Shown piece after piece: positions 8,482 to 17,546 of a stretch of 64,000 bases of DNA. A model generated the notes under the pieces. The model worked only from the letters and a program-made list of their open reading frames with translations, searched no databases and was not told the origin of the DNA. Source of the stretch: Phocaeicola fibrisolvens. Lineage in GTDB: Bacteria; Bacteroidota; Bacteroidia; Bacteroidales; Bacteroidaceae. Position numbers and translations under genes: made by a program. Every line of letters begins with the position of its first letter. The first letter of the stretch is position 1. The stretch covers positions 47,913-111,912 of the forward strand of contig NZ_JAOQJI010000009.1 in NCBI RefSeq assembly GCF_025567125.1, read 5' to 3'.

Positions 8482-9423
8482 ATGAAAAAGAAATTAATGC
8501 TATATCTGTTGTGCATGCTCACGTTCTCGGCTTGTAATTCCTCCGGGAAAAACGGTAAAGAGGAAACCTTGTATTCGGGAGAAATCCGCATTGCCGTAGA
8601 CGAATCGTTCAAGCCTATCATGGAAGAAGAGCTGCAAGTATATCAGGCACTGACTCCCGAGGCTTCAATCACCCCGGTTTATTGCAGTGAGGTAGAAGCT
8701 GTCAACCTGTTGCTGAAAGACAGCGTACGTCTGGCAATCACCAACCGCCGGCTGACAGAAAAGGAATTAATTTCTTTTCATACACGCAAATTCTTTCCGG
8801 AATCCATTCAAATGGCTTCCAGCGGAATCGCACTGATTACCCACCATTGCAATCCCGACTCACTCATTACAGTGGAAGACTTCCGGCGCATCGCCACCGG
8901 AGAAATCACGGAATGGAAAGAGTTAAACCCAAAGTCAAGGCTGGGACGCATGCAAGTAGTGTTCGACAATCCGAACTCAGGAACCGTACATTATGTCATC
9001 GACTCCATCTGCCAAGGGAAACCTCTTTCTTCCTCATTAAAGGCACGGAAAAGCAATGAAGAAGTAATTGATTATGTAGCTGCCACACCGGATGCCATTG
9101 GCATTATCGGTGCCAACTGGATAGGCAACAAGGCAGATACGACACGGCTCTCCTTCAACCAAAGAGTCAGGGTCATGTCGGTTTCGGAAAGCAGTGAAGC
9201 TACTCCAGAAAACAGTTACAGACCTTATCAGGCTTATCTGGCGTTAAAACAATATCCGCTGACGAATGAGGTGTACATCCTTATCAATGACCCCAAAGGA
9301 GCACTCCCTACCGGACTGATGACGTTTCTGACAGGAGAGCGCGGACAACGGATTATCCTCAAGTCAGGACTGATACCGGCTACACAGCCAGTCCGGATTG
9401 TAAACGTAAAAGATGATTTCTAA
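8482..9423 (+). CDS. PstS-like phosphate-binding lipoprotein
   Basis: A 313-residue lipoprotein (lipobox TFSAC, Cys18) with the type II periplasmic-binding fold of PstS. The pattern NPNSGTVHYVIDSI is the phosphate-binding loop, where PstS has SGT. No pstCAB genes are nearby. The gene starts 11 bases after tonB, and a TPR gene follows 15 bases later. In this setting it may be a phosphate sensor or carrier working with TonB-dependent uptake rather than an ABC partner; this is inference from context. The PiT/DUF47 pair 3 kb downstream adds a phosphate theme. Confidence 0.85.
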   Translation: MKKKLMLYLLCMLTFSACNSSGKNGKEETLYSGEIRIAVDESFKPIMEEELQVYQALTPEASITPVYCSEVEAVNLLLKDSVRLAITNRRLTEKELISFHTRKFFPESIQMASSGIALITHHCNPDSLITVEDFRRIATGEITEWKELNPKSRLGRMQVVFDNPNSGTVHYVIDSICQGKPLSSSLKARKSNEEVIDYVAATPDAIGIIGANWIGNKADTTRLSFNQRVRVMSVSESSEATPENSYRPYQAYLALKQYPLTNEVYILINDPKGALPTGLMTFLTGERGQRIILKSGLIPATQPVRIVNVKDDF

Positions 9424-9438
9424 TTTAATGAGCAATTT

Positions 9439-10884
9439 ATGATGAAAAATAAAATTTTATGCTTTGTATGCAGCGGAATGATATTTTCTGCCTCATACTG
9501 CTATGCCCAGGAAACTCTTACAGCTGAAACCCACAGGCTAATTACACAGATAGCTTCCGGTATCAATGAAACACCGGAAACAGCCGCCAAAGAATTCAGC
9601 GAGTTACTAAAGGGGAAAAACAAGAAAAACATCTCCTTGCTGGTTGCCATAGGCAACGCCTATCTGGATCATAACCGCCCGGCTGAAGCACAAGTTTATG
9701 CTGACCGTGCCATGAAAACAGACTCCAAATCGGCTCCGGTATATATGCTGGCAGGTGACATTGCCCTGGCACAGAAAAATGTAGGCACGGCATGCGGATA
9801 TTACGAACAGGCCATTTTGTTCGATGCAGATTGCTACGATGCCTATTACAAATACGCACGTGCCTACATCGGGGTGAACCCTCAGCTCTCTATTGACATG
9901 CTGACAAAATTGAAGGCAAACCATCCTGAACTGCTGGAAGTAAACCGTGAATTAGCCAATGCGTACTATCAGGCAGGGTACTATGGCAAAGCAAAATCTG
10001 CTTACGACGAATTCATGCAACAAGGAACTCCTGATGCGCAAGACTACGGGTATTACGCCATGCTGCTATATTTGAACAAAGACTATGCGCAATCACTGAA
10101 GGCCGTAGAGAAAGGGCTTGCTACAGACAAGGACAACCATCTCCTGAAACGTCTGCGTATGTACGATTTGTATGAAATTGCCGCCTATAAAGAAGGGCTT
10201 GAAGCTGCTGACGCTTTTTTTGACCGTCCGGACGGAAGCGACTACGTCTACCTGGACTTTCTATACCGTGGACGTCTGTCATTGGCAGACCAGAGGAACG
10301 ACGAGGCAATGCAATGGTTTGAAAAAGCCCTCGAAGCGGATGCGGCACATGAGCATCCGGAAATAGCCAAGGAAGCGTCTGCCGCCCACGAAAAATTGCA
10401 AAATTACCCTGAAGCCATCCGCCTGTACCAAGTGTATCTGGACGGGCTGAAAGGAAAGGCCGAGGTGAGCGACATGTTCTTGATGGGAAGACTGTATTAC
10501 ATAGCGGCCGGAAGCAGTACCGCCAATGAAACCGAAAAAGAAGCTTATTTGAAGAAAGCCGACGAAATCTTTGCAGAAGTATCTCAACGTGTACCCGACA
10601 ATTACCTGGGCTATTTCTGGAGAGCCCGCACCAATGCCATGGCCGACCCTGAAAGTACGGAAGGACTGGCCAAGCCTTATTACGAATCGGCTCTGGCCTT
10701 GCTGGAAAAGAAAGCAGACGCGTCCAAATCACTCCTCATCGAATGTGAAAGTTACCTGGGATACTATTATTTCCTGCAAAAGGACTATGAAAAGTCTAAA
10801 GCATACTGGAACAAAATTCTGGAACTTGATCCGGAAAACGCTACGGCCAGACAGGCCCTGCAAGGGCTTCAGGCTACCCAATAG
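9439..10884 (+). CDS. Exported TPR-repeat protein
   Basis: A 481-residue protein with a signal peptide (cleavage after CYA-QE) and a series of tetratricopeptide repeats over most of its length. Examples are AIGNAYLDHNRPAEAQVYADRAMKT near 70 and a final one at ESYLGYYYFLQKDYEKSKAYWNKILELDPENA. Two adjacent ATG codons occur at the start and either may be used. It is the last gene of the exbB-tonB-pstS-like run and probably scaffolds a periplasmic complex; partners are not identifiable. Confidence 0.85.
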   Translation: MMKNKILCFVCSGMIFSASYCYAQETLTAETHRLITQIASGINETPETAAKEFSELLKGKNKKNISLLVAIGNAYLDHNRPAEAQVYADRAMKTDSKSAPVYMLAGDIALAQKNVGTACGYYEQAILFDADCYDAYYKYARAYIGVNPQLSIDMLTKLKANHPELLEVNRELANAYYQAGYYGKAKSAYDEFMQQGTPDAQDYGYYAMLLYLNKDYAQSLKAVEKGLATDKDNHLLKRLRMYDLYEIAAYKEGLEAADAFFDRPDGSDYVYLDFLYRGRLSLADQRNDEAMQWFEKALEADAAHEHPEIAKEASAAHEKLQNYPEAIRLYQVYLDGLKGKAEVSDMFLMGRLYYIAAGSSTANETEKEAYLKKADEIFAEVSQRVPDNYLGYFWRARTNAMADPESTEGLAKPYYESALALLEKKADASKSLLIECESYLGYYYFLQKDYEKSKAYWNKILELDPENATARQALQGLQATQ

Positions 10885-10920
10885 TTCTCTTTAATATTCA
10901 ACTACAAAAACAAGAAATTC

Positions 10921-11442
10921 ATGGAAACATTTAATCTATCACAGTCATATCCCACACAGGATATACGGAAACGCACCAGTTTCCTCACCATAGGCCTTTC
11001 AATTTGTTTGCTGGCTGCCGGTATCAGTCTGTTTTTCTTACCGGAAAGCACCTCAGAATCCAATATTAATGCCCTGAAAATCGCTGCCGGAAGCTTGCTG
11101 GCAGTCATTTCATTCTATTTTCTGATTTTCCGTGCCCGCTATCAGGCCTATGCAGGAACAGGCAGCATGGTATGCAAAAAAAGCCTGACATTCAGCAAAG
11201 AACAGTTCCAAGGCTTGAAAAAATACCTGGCAGATTATTGTGACCTGCCTGCCATGTCAAGAGAAGAGCCGCAGCTGTATTTGCTGATTGTTCACTCAAA
11301 AGACAACCAATATGCCGCATTTCAACTGCTGACCTATAGTTCTTTCTTGTATAAACCAGTCACAGAACTGTGCTGCCTGAAAGGAGAAAAAGCCAGTACA
11401 TTCATGAAAAACCTGCATACGTCACATGGATTTCTTCATTGA
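10921..11442 (+). CDS. Inner-membrane protein, unknown function
   Basis: A 173-residue protein with two predicted membrane helices (about 20-40 TIGLSICLLAAGISLFFL and 56-76 AAGSLLAVISFYFLIF) and a cytoplasmic C-terminal region of about 95 residues. No family is recognised. It overlaps the following DedA gene by 17 bases, so the two are almost certainly cotranscribed. Confidence 0.75.
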   Translation: METFNLSQSYPTQDIRKRTSFLTIGLSICLLAAGISLFFLPESTSESNINALKIAAGSLLAVISFYFLIFRARYQAYAGTGSMVCKKSLTFSKEQFQGLKKYLADYCDLPAMSREEPQLYLLIVHSKDNQYAAFQLLTYSSFLYKPVTELCCLKGEKASTFMKNLHTSHGFLH

Positions 11443-12070
11443 TATTTTCCTACATATAGACCAGCATCTGATTACACTCGTGCAGGAATACCATGAATGG
11501 ACATATGCCTTGTTGTTTTTAATCATTTTCTGTGAAACCGGACTTGTAGTCACCCCCTTTCTGCCCGGAGACTCCCTTCTGTTTGTCTCCGGTGCAGTGG
11601 CATCCCTTCCGGGGATGCCACTGGAAATAAGCCTGCTGATGATGGTTATTTTCATCGCAGCCGCGCTTGGTGATTCCTGCAACTACCTGATTGGACATTA
11701 TTTCGGGAAAAAACTGTTCTCCAAACCAGACTCAAAGATCTTCAAGCAAAGTCATTTGGAGAAAACCCATCATTTCTTCCAGAAATATGGCGGAAAAACC
11801 ATAATCATTGCCCGTTTTGTCCCCATTGTCCGCACTTTTGCACCGTTTGTCGCCGGAATGGGACACATGAATTATTACTTGTTTATGATTTACAACCTTG
11901 TCGGGGCAGCTGTCTGGGTCTTACTTTTTTGCATGACAGGCTATTTCTTTGGAAACATCCCTTTTGTGCAGCAAAACCTCAAAATACTTTTGATGGGCAT
12001 CGTACTGGTTTCACTCTGCCCTGCCCTCATTGAATATATACGAATAAAAAATAAACGAACAACAGTATGA
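11426..12070 (+). CDS. DedA family membrane protein (VTT domain)
   Basis: A 214-residue polytopic protein of the DedA/VTT family, whose members act as lipid scramblases or flippases recycling undecaprenyl phosphate or phospholipids. Diagnostic patterns are ETGLVVTPFLPGDSLLF (about 37-53) with two re-entrant Pro/Gly segments, GDSCNYLIGHYFG, and the conserved FxxxRFVPIVRTFAPFVAG (Arg130, Pro133, Arg136). It overlaps the gene before by 17 bases and the DUF47 gene after by four bases (ATGA). Confidence 0.93.
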   Translation: MDFFIDIFLHIDQHLITLVQEYHEWTYALLFLIIFCETGLVVTPFLPGDSLLFVSGAVASLPGMPLEISLLMMVIFIAAALGDSCNYLIGHYFGKKLFSKPDSKIFKQSHLEKTHHFFQKYGGKTIIIARFVPIVRTFAPFVAGMGHMNYYLFMIYNLVGAAVWVLLFCMTGYFFGNIPFVQQNLKILLMGIVLVSLCPALIEYIRIKNKRTTV

Positions 12071-12714
12071 AAAATTCCCTGTTAAACCGATTTGTACCCA
12101 AAGAAAGCAAATTCTTTCCTTTATTAAACCAATTGTCACAAACCGTACTCAATGCTTCTGAACTTCTGATTGACAGCATGAACCATGACACACCAGAGAC
12201 ATGGCAGGAGTATTATCACAAAGTGAAGGAGGCTGAAAGAAAAGGCGACCAGATAACCCAGCAGATTTTCATGGAGCTAGGCCAGACCTTTATCACCCCC
12301 TTTGACCGGGAAGACATACATGACCTGGCCTTTTCCATCGATGACGTGACCGACCGCATTCACAGTGCCTCGAAGCGGATTGCCATCTACAAGCCGCACG
12401 CCATTTCAGACAGCGGAAAAGAGCTGGCTGTCCTCATACAACAAGGAGCCTCCATCATCTGCAAGGCCATGGATGAGCTGGAAACCTTCAGCAAAAATCC
12501 GTCCAGACTGAAAGATTACTGTCAGAAGCTCCATGAGATAGAAAACCATGCGGATGAAGTCTATGACCTTTTCATCATGCAACTGTTTAATGAAGAAACC
12601 GACTGCATTGAACTGATCAAGACAAAAGAAATCATGCAGGAACTGGAAAAGACGACAGATGCCGCCGACCATGTAGGAAAGCTCCTGAGAAACATTATCG
12701 TAAAATATGCCTGA
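12067..12714 (+). CDS. DUF47 (PhoU-like) regulator of PiT transport
   Basis: A 215-residue all-helical cytoplasmic protein of the DUF47/YkaA family. Family members resemble PhoU and are usually encoded with a PiT transporter, which they are thought to regulate. The motif EAERKGDQITQQIFMELGQTFITPFDREDIHDLAFSIDDVTD carries the conserved acidic metal-binding pattern. The gene begins inside the DedA stop codon and ends 14 bases before the PiT gene. Confidence 0.92.
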   Translation: MKNSLLNRFVPKESKFFPLLNQLSQTVLNASELLIDSMNHDTPETWQEYYHKVKEAERKGDQITQQIFMELGQTFITPFDREDIHDLAFSIDDVTDRIHSASKRIAIYKPHAISDSGKELAVLIQQGASIICKAMDELETFSKNPSRLKDYCQKLHEIENHADEVYDLFIMQLFNEETDCIELIKTKEIMQELEKTTDAADHVGKLLRNIIVKYA

Positions 12715-12728
12715 AAAAAGAATTGCAC

Positions 12729-13736
12729 ATGGAATTACTCATCACCATCATTGTACTGGCCCTGATTTTTGACTATATCAACGGTTTTCATGATGCAGCC
12801 AACGCAATAGCTACCATTGTTTCTACCAAGGTGCTGACTCCGCTCCAGGCTGTAATCTGGGCTGCCTTTTTCAATTTTCTGGCGTTTTTCATCGCTAAAT
12901 ACCTTATCGGTGATTTCGGCATTGCCAACACTGTGTCAAAAACAGTCTATGAGCAATACATTACTTTGCCAGTCATCTTGTCTGGAGTGATTGCAGCCAT
13001 CATCTGGAACCTGTGGACCTGGTGGAGAGGAATTCCTTCTTCTTCATCCCATACACTTATCGGCGGGTTTGCGGGAGCCGCCATTGCTGCTTATGGATTT
13101 GGTGCCATTCAAAGTTCGGTTATCCTGAAAATCGTGCTTTTCATTTTTCTGGCTCCAGTCATAGGTATGCTTGTAGCCTTCCTCTTCACTCTGATAGTGC
13201 TGAATCTGTGCCGTAAGGCCCATCCCCACACCGCAGAGAAATGGTTTAAAAGACTACAGTTGCTCTCATCCGCCCTGTTCAGCATCGGGCATGGACTTAA
13301 CGACTCGCAAAAGGTAATGGGTATCATTGCAGCTGCCCTGATAGCAGCCCATTCGCAAGGCATTGGCATGGGGGTAAACAACGTAGGCGATTTACCCGAC
13401 TGGGTCGCTTTTTCCTGCTTTACCGCAATCTCACTGGGAACCATGTCGGGAGGATGGAAAATAGTGCGCACCATGGGAAACCGGATTACCAGAGTTACTC
13501 CGCTGGAAGGTGTCATAGCCGAAACAGCCGGTGCATTTACGCTTTATTTTACGGAATATCTGAAAATTCCGGTCAGCACCACCCACACCATATCAGGAGC
13601 CATCATCGGAGTGGGCGCCACCCGTCGCCTGTCCGCAGTGCGCTGGGGAGTTACCCGAAGCCTGATGACAGCCTGGGTGCTTACCATCCCGGTAAGTGCG
13701 GCATTGGCAGCAGCCATCTATGCACTGATCGGGTAA
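12729..13736 (+). CDS. pit: Low-affinity inorganic phosphate transporter, PiT family
   Basis: A 335-residue symporter with about ten membrane segments. The PiT signature GFHDAANAIATIVSTKVLTP is near the N-terminus and its repeat partner PVSTTHTISGAIIGVGATRR near the C-terminus, with PSSSSHTLIGGFAGAAI between them. The ATG at 12729 is preferred to the in-frame TTG six bases upstream. It forms a three-gene unit with DedA and DUF47. There is no clear terminator after it. Confidence 0.94.
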   Translation: MELLITIIVLALIFDYINGFHDAANAIATIVSTKVLTPLQAVIWAAFFNFLAFFIAKYLIGDFGIANTVSKTVYEQYITLPVILSGVIAAIIWNLWTWWRGIPSSSSHTLIGGFAGAAIAAYGFGAIQSSVILKIVLFIFLAPVIGMLVAFLFTLIVLNLCRKAHPHTAEKWFKRLQLLSSALFSIGHGLNDSQKVMGIIAAALIAAHSQGIGMGVNNVGDLPDWVAFSCFTAISLGTMSGGWKIVRTMGNRITRVTPLEGVIAETAGAFTLYFTEYLKIPVSTTHTISGAIIGVGATRRLSAVRWGVTRSLMTAWVLTIPVSAALAAAIYALIG

Positions 13737-13847
13737 CCAATCTCTTTTTTCAAGGAATAACAAATAAGGAAGAAAAAATAGCACAAACATCAGATTCCAG
13801 CAAAAAAAGGACTTTCATAGAGATAATTCTATTAACTTTTATTACTT

Positions 13848-13876
13848 TTGCACACATTGTGTCAAACATTGTGCAA
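13848..13876. repeat. Inverted and direct repeat ahead of the acyl-CoA ligase
   Basis: TTGCACA (13848-13854) and TGTGCAA (13870-13876) form an inverted repeat. CATTGTG occurs twice (13855-13861, 13868-13874). A TACTTTTG minus-7-like element (13843-13850) overlaps the left arm. The right arm ends eight bases before the ATG. It could be an operator for a regulator of the ligase gene; no regulator is adjacent. Confidence 0.4.
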
Positions 13877-13883
13877 TTTGAAA

Positions 13884-15536
13884 ATGGAAATACAAGACAG
13901 TTTTATACAACTTGTTGAAGAAAGCATCCGCGCCAACTGGGACCGTGATGCACTGACAGACTACAAAGGAGCTACGCTGCAATATAAGGACGTGGCCAGA
14001 AAGATAGAGAAAATGCATATCCTGTTCGAACATGCAGGAATCCGGAAAGGGGACAAAATCGCGCTGTGCGGGCGCAACAGTGCCAACTGGACAGCCACTT
14101 TCCTGAGCATCGTAACTTACGGGGCAGTAGCCGTTCCTATCCTTCACGAGTTCAAGGCCGACAACGTGCACCACATCGTCAACCATTCGGAGGCACGTAT
14201 GCTTTTTGTAGGCGACCAGGTGTGGGAGATGTTCAACGAGGCGGCCATGCCCAATCTGGAGGGAATCATCGAACTGAAGAACTTCGACCTGGTAGTGTCA
14301 CGTTCGGAAAGGCTGACGTATGCACGCGAACACCTGAACGAGGAATTCGGGAAGAAATATCCCTGCCGCTTCCGTGCCGAGCAGGTTTCCTACCGCCGGG
14401 AAGAACCGGAAGAACTGGCCGTCATCAACTATACTTCAGGAACTACCGGCTATTCAAAAGGAGTAATGCTTCCTTACCGGAGCATCATTTCAAACATCGT
14501 GCACATTGACCGGAAAGTGGGACTGAAACCAGGCGACAGCATCGTTTCCATGCTTCCGCTGGGACATATCTTCGGACTGGTGTTCGATTTTCTTTACGGC
14601 ATCACCAGAGGAGCGCATCTGTGGTTCCTTACCCGTATGCCGAGCCCGAAAATCATTGCGGAATCGTTTGCCATCATCCGCCCGCGCGTCATTGCCTGCG
14701 TACCGCTCATCGTGGAAAAGATTTTCAAGAAGAACATTCTCCCGAAAGTGGACAACAAACTCGGAAAACTGCTGCTGAAACTGCCGATTATCAGCGATAA
14801 AATAAAGGAACAAATCCGTCAGCAGGCCATGGAGGTATTCGGCGGAAACTTCATTGAAATCGTAATCGGAGGGGCACCGTTCAACCCCGAGGTGGAAGCC
14901 TTCCTGCGTAAAATCAACTTCCCCTACACCATCGCATACGGTATGACGGAATGTGCGCCGCTTATCTGCCACAGCCGCTGGGATGAGATTCTGTACACTT
15001 CATGCGGAAAGACCGTGGCCAACATGGAGACCAGGGTGATTTCGGAAGACCCTGAACGGATTCCGGGGGAACTGGTGTGCCGGGGTATGAACGTCATGCT
15101 GGGATACTACAAGAATGAGAATGCCACCGCACAGACCATCGACAAGGACGGCTGGCTGCATACCGGCGACATGGCCATCAAGGATGCGGAGGGAAACATC
15201 TTCATCAAGGGCCGTTGCAAGAACATGCTGCTTACCGCTTCCGGACAGAACATCTATCCGGAAGAAATTGAGGCCCGCCTGAACAACATGCCTTACGTAA
15301 ACGAGTCGCTGGTGATTCTGAAAGAGAACAAGCTTGTGGCACTGGTTTATCCGGACAATGAAGACGCATTCTCGCATGGAATGAACAAGAAACAGCTGGA
15401 GGAAGCGCTGGAGTTGAACCGAATCGAACTGAACAAGGTGCTTCCGGCTTACTCGCAGATTACGCAGGTGAAGCTCTATCCGGAAGAATTTGAAAAGACG
15501 GCCAAGAAGAGCATCAAGCGCTTCTTATACCAATAA
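13884..15536 (+). CDS. AMP-binding long-chain acyl-CoA ligase
   Basis: A 550-residue ANL-superfamily enzyme that should activate a fatty acid to acyl-AMP and then acyl-CoA. Motifs in order: the P-loop INYTSGTTGYSKGVML (about 181-196), the adenine motif AYGMTECAPLI (about 352-362), GWLHTGDMAI with the ribose-binding Asp, and the C-terminal KNMLLTASGQNIYPEEIEARL hinge. The terminal catalytic Lys region TAKKSIKRF is present. The ATG at 13884 fits the N-terminus expected for the family. The gene stands alone, with a palindrome-rich intergenic region after it. Confidence 0.92.
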   Translation: MEIQDSFIQLVEESIRANWDRDALTDYKGATLQYKDVARKIEKMHILFEHAGIRKGDKIALCGRNSANWTATFLSIVTYGAVAVPILHEFKADNVHHIVNHSEARMLFVGDQVWEMFNEAAMPNLEGIIELKNFDLVVSRSERLTYAREHLNEEFGKKYPCRFRAEQVSYRREEPEELAVINYTSGTTGYSKGVMLPYRSIISNIVHIDRKVGLKPGDSIVSMLPLGHIFGLVFDFLYGITRGAHLWFLTRMPSPKIIAESFAIIRPRVIACVPLIVEKIFKKNILPKVDNKLGKLLLKLPIISDKIKEQIRQQAMEVFGGNFIEIVIGGAPFNPEVEAFLRKINFPYTIAYGMTECAPLICHSRWDEILYTSCGKTVANMETRVISEDPERIPGELVCRGMNVMLGYYKNENATAQTIDKDGWLHTGDMAIKDAEGNIFIKGRCKNMLLTASGQNIYPEEIEARLNNMPYVNESLVILKENKLVALVYPDNEDAFSHGMNKKQLEEALELNRIELNKVLPAYSQITQVKLYPEEFEKTAKKSIKRFLYQ

Positions 15537-15550
15537 AAATACCTTACTTA

Positions 15551-15680
15551 AAAACGCCTTTGCGTTCGATGAAAAACGCTTAGACGTTTCAGATAAAACG
15601 CTTCGGTGTTTCAGATAAAACGCTTCGACGTTCGGCCTGAAACGTCTAAGCGTTTTGTTGTAAACGTAAGGACGTTTTTT
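15551..15680. repeat. Array of short palindromes with a 20-bp inverted repeat
   Basis: The gap between the ligase and the SpoU gene holds six roughly 18-20-base units of the form AAAACG(C)TT..GACGTTTC in both orientations. The outer pair (15573-15592 and 15637-15656) is a perfect 20-base inverted repeat; the segment TTTCAGATAAAACGCTTCG is repeated within. It may terminate transcription from both sides, since the two genes converge. A related array is at 42776-42853. Confidence 0.7.
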
Positions 15681-15697
15681 CACAAACCTCTAAAAGC

Positions 15698-16513
15698 TTA
15701 AAATCTCCTCTTATCTCCTCCTCTTAACTCCCAAAAAGCTACCGCCGAAGCCGCCGCCACATTAAGCGAATCCACCCCGTGGGCCATGGGAATACGCACC
15801 ACGTAGTCGGCCCCCTCGATGGCCGCTTCCGGCAGTCCGTCGCCCTCGGTACCCATCACCAGAGCCAGGCGCGATTCCTCCTTCAACGGCGGATAGTCCA
15901 GCGGCACGGAACGGTCGGTCAGCGCCATGGCTGCCGTGCGGAAACCCAGTGCCTTCAACTGCTCCAACGGACGGTCGACCCACGTCCAGGGCACTAGAAA
16001 CACCGAACCCATCGACACCCGCACCGCCCGACGGTTCAGCGGGTCACACGAATCGGGTGTGAGCAACACGGCATCGATGCCCAGTGCAGCTGCCGAACGG
16101 AAAATGGCTCCGATGTTGGTGGTATCGACCACCCCGTGGATAACCACCACCCTGCGGGCCCCGCGGCAGACCTCCTCCACCGGGCGAAAAGCCGGACGCC
16201 GCATGGCACACAGCACCCCACGCGTCAACGTATAGCCCGTAAGCCGGGCCAGCAAGTCCCGGTCGCCCGTATAGACAGGCAGGTCGGCCATCCGCCGCAC
16301 AAGGTCCTCCGCATCGCCCGTGAGGTGCTTCCGCTCGCAGAGCAGCGACACAGGTTCATATCCGGCCTCCAAGGCCACCCGGATGACTTTCGGACTCTCG
16401 GCAATAAAAATGCCCCGCTGTGGGTCAAGACGGTTGCGCAGCTGGGCTTCGGTCAGGGTGCTGAACACGTCCACTCCGGGATGCGTCAGCGAGGTAATTT
16501 CAATAACGGGCAT
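15698..16513 (-). CDS. TrmH/SpoU family RNA 2'-O-methyltransferase
   Basis: A 271-residue SAM-dependent RNA methyltransferase with the trefoil-knot (SPOUT) fold. An N-terminal RNA-recognition domain precedes motif 1 (VVDTTNIGAIFRSAAALGIDAVLL), motif 2 (LALVMGTEGDGLP) and motif 3 (RIPMAHGVDSLNVAAASAVAFWEL). Substrate (tRNA or rRNA) is not determinable. The ATG at 16513 is chosen over the upstream TTG at 16531 because a TAACTTTG minus-7 box lies at 16539-16546, which would leave the TTG with no leader. Confidence 0.92.
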   Translation of the reverse strand: MPVIEITSLTHPGVDVFSTLTEAQLRNRLDPQRGIFIAESPKVIRVALEAGYEPVSLLCERKHLTGDAEDLVRRMADLPVYTGDRDLLARLTGYTLTRGVLCAMRRPAFRPVEEVCRGARRVVVIHGVVDTTNIGAIFRSAAALGIDAVLLTPDSCDPLNRRAVRVSMGSVFLVPWTWVDRPLEQLKALGFRTAAMALTDRSVPLDYPPLKEESRLALVMGTEGDGLPEAAIEGADYVVRIPMAHGVDSLNVAAASAVAFWELRGGDKRRF

Positions 16514-16538
16514 AACACAGTCTGTTTTCAATGTGCGG

Positions 16539-16546
16539 CAAAGTTA
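16539..16546 (-). promoter_or_regulatory. Minus-7 element for the SpoU gene
   Basis: TAACTTTG on the minus strand, 26 bases before the ATG at 16513. No convincing minus-33 element. Confidence 0.5.
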
Positions 16547-16601
16547 CGACATCTGCCGCACATTCCGCGAATCTCCCCGCCGGAAAATCACGTGCCGCCT
16601 G

Positions 16602-17174
16602 TCAGCGGAGGCAGCCGAGTTTCTCCACCCACGTGCGGATGTCACCCTCGCTGGCCCGGTTGAGCAAGCGCCCTTCCGTCCATTGCAGTGACGGATACGC
16701 CGCCTTGAGCGCCTTCACGCTCGGACCGATACCGCTGCCGCCCGAAGTAGCAAAAGGCACGAGCGTCTTTCCCTTCAGGTCGTGACTCTCGATAAAGGTA
16801 TTGATGATTCTCGGTGCCACGCCCCACCAGATGGGATAACCGATGAACACCACGTCGTAGGCCGCCATATCCGTCTTCTTCGTCTTCAAGGCCGGACGCG
16901 CCTTCTCGTCGTTCATCTCTACCGAACTCCGCGACTGCTTGTCGTGCCAGTCCAGGTCGGCTGCCGTGTAAGCCTGTCGGGGAGTCACGGCAAACAATTC
17001 CCCGCCCGTCACGCGGGCCAGTTTCGCTGCTGCCTCGGCAGTAGTGCCTGTGGCCGAAAAATACGCCACCAGGATTTTCACATCATGTGTCATTGGTTGA
17101 GTTTTTTGTTTCTGTGCGCAAGCCGTCAGGTTCACGCCGCAAAGTAAAGCCAGTGCCATAAAAATCTGTTTCAT
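16602..17174 (-). CDS. Flavodoxin, lipoprotein form
   Basis: A 190-residue flavodoxin-like protein. The N-terminus is a lipoprotein signal (NLTAC, Cys19), followed by an FMN-binding phosphate loop VAYFSATGTTAEAA (about 36-49). IGYPIWWGVAPRIINTFIES is the ring-stacking aromatic loop and FATSGGSGIGPS the third FMN contact. Flavodoxins of this group occur widely in Bacteroides; an exported lipid-anchored form implies a periplasmic redox role, which is inference. GGAGG precedes the ATG and a TATCTTTG minus-7 box is at 17204-17211. Confidence 0.88.
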   Translation of the reverse strand: MKQIFMALALLCGVNLTACAQKQKTQPMTHDVKILVAYFSATGTTAEAAAKLARVTGGELFAVTPRQAYTAADLDWHDKQSRSSVEMNDEKARPALKTKKTDMAAYDVVFIGYPIWWGVAPRIINTFIESHDLKGKTLVPFATSGGSGIGPSVKALKAAYPSLQWTEGRLLNRASEGDIRTWVEKLGCLR

Positions 17175-17203
17175 AGTTCCTCCTCGTTTAATCGGTGATG
17201 AGG

Positions 17204-17211
17204 CAAAGATA
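17204..17211 (-). promoter_or_regulatory. Minus-7 element for the flavodoxin gene
   Basis: TATCTTTG on the minus strand, 29 bases ahead of the ATG at 17174. Confidence 0.55.
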
Positions 17212-17495
17212 GTCTGTTTTCCTCACATCCCCGCAACCCTTTTTCCTGCGGAAATTACCCCGTTTACGGTTTCCGACTCAGGATTCCCCCTGCTTCTGCT
17301 GCTCCGCGAGAACTTCAGCACCACCGAACGCTAAGTCCCGACTCGCCCACACAGAGAGAAATCAACGTATGCCCGCGCTCGGGATACACACACTGGCGGT
17401 CGTCGATGAACTAACTTACCAAAAACTAGTTCGAAAAATCAAGCAACTTCAATCTTTTCATAGCCTACTCTCTCTTATCATTTCTTACAAAAACA
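17212..17495. other. Intergenic stretch without a supported gene
   Basis: About 280 bases between the flavodoxin promoter and the DUF4890 terminator. Both strands are broken by stop codons. Part of it is GC-richer than normal for intergenic DNA, with a short open plus-strand stretch ending at about 17334, so it may contain the remains of a lost gene. I recognise no family. Confidence 0.4.
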
Positions 17496-17530
17496 GACGG
17501 GAGAGACTATTCCCCTTTTGCTCTCCCGTC
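17496..17530 (-). terminator. Intrinsic terminator of the DUF4890 gene
   Basis: Perfect ten-base stem (17496-17505 with 17521-17530) and 15-base loop; on the minus strand it is followed by TGTTTTTG. Confidence 0.75.
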
Positions 17531-17546
17531 CAATAAAACAGTCAGT

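Noticed and set aside
17212..17495. Possible gene remnant in the intergenic region
   Set aside because: No frame is open for more than about 25 codons and no family pattern was recognised.
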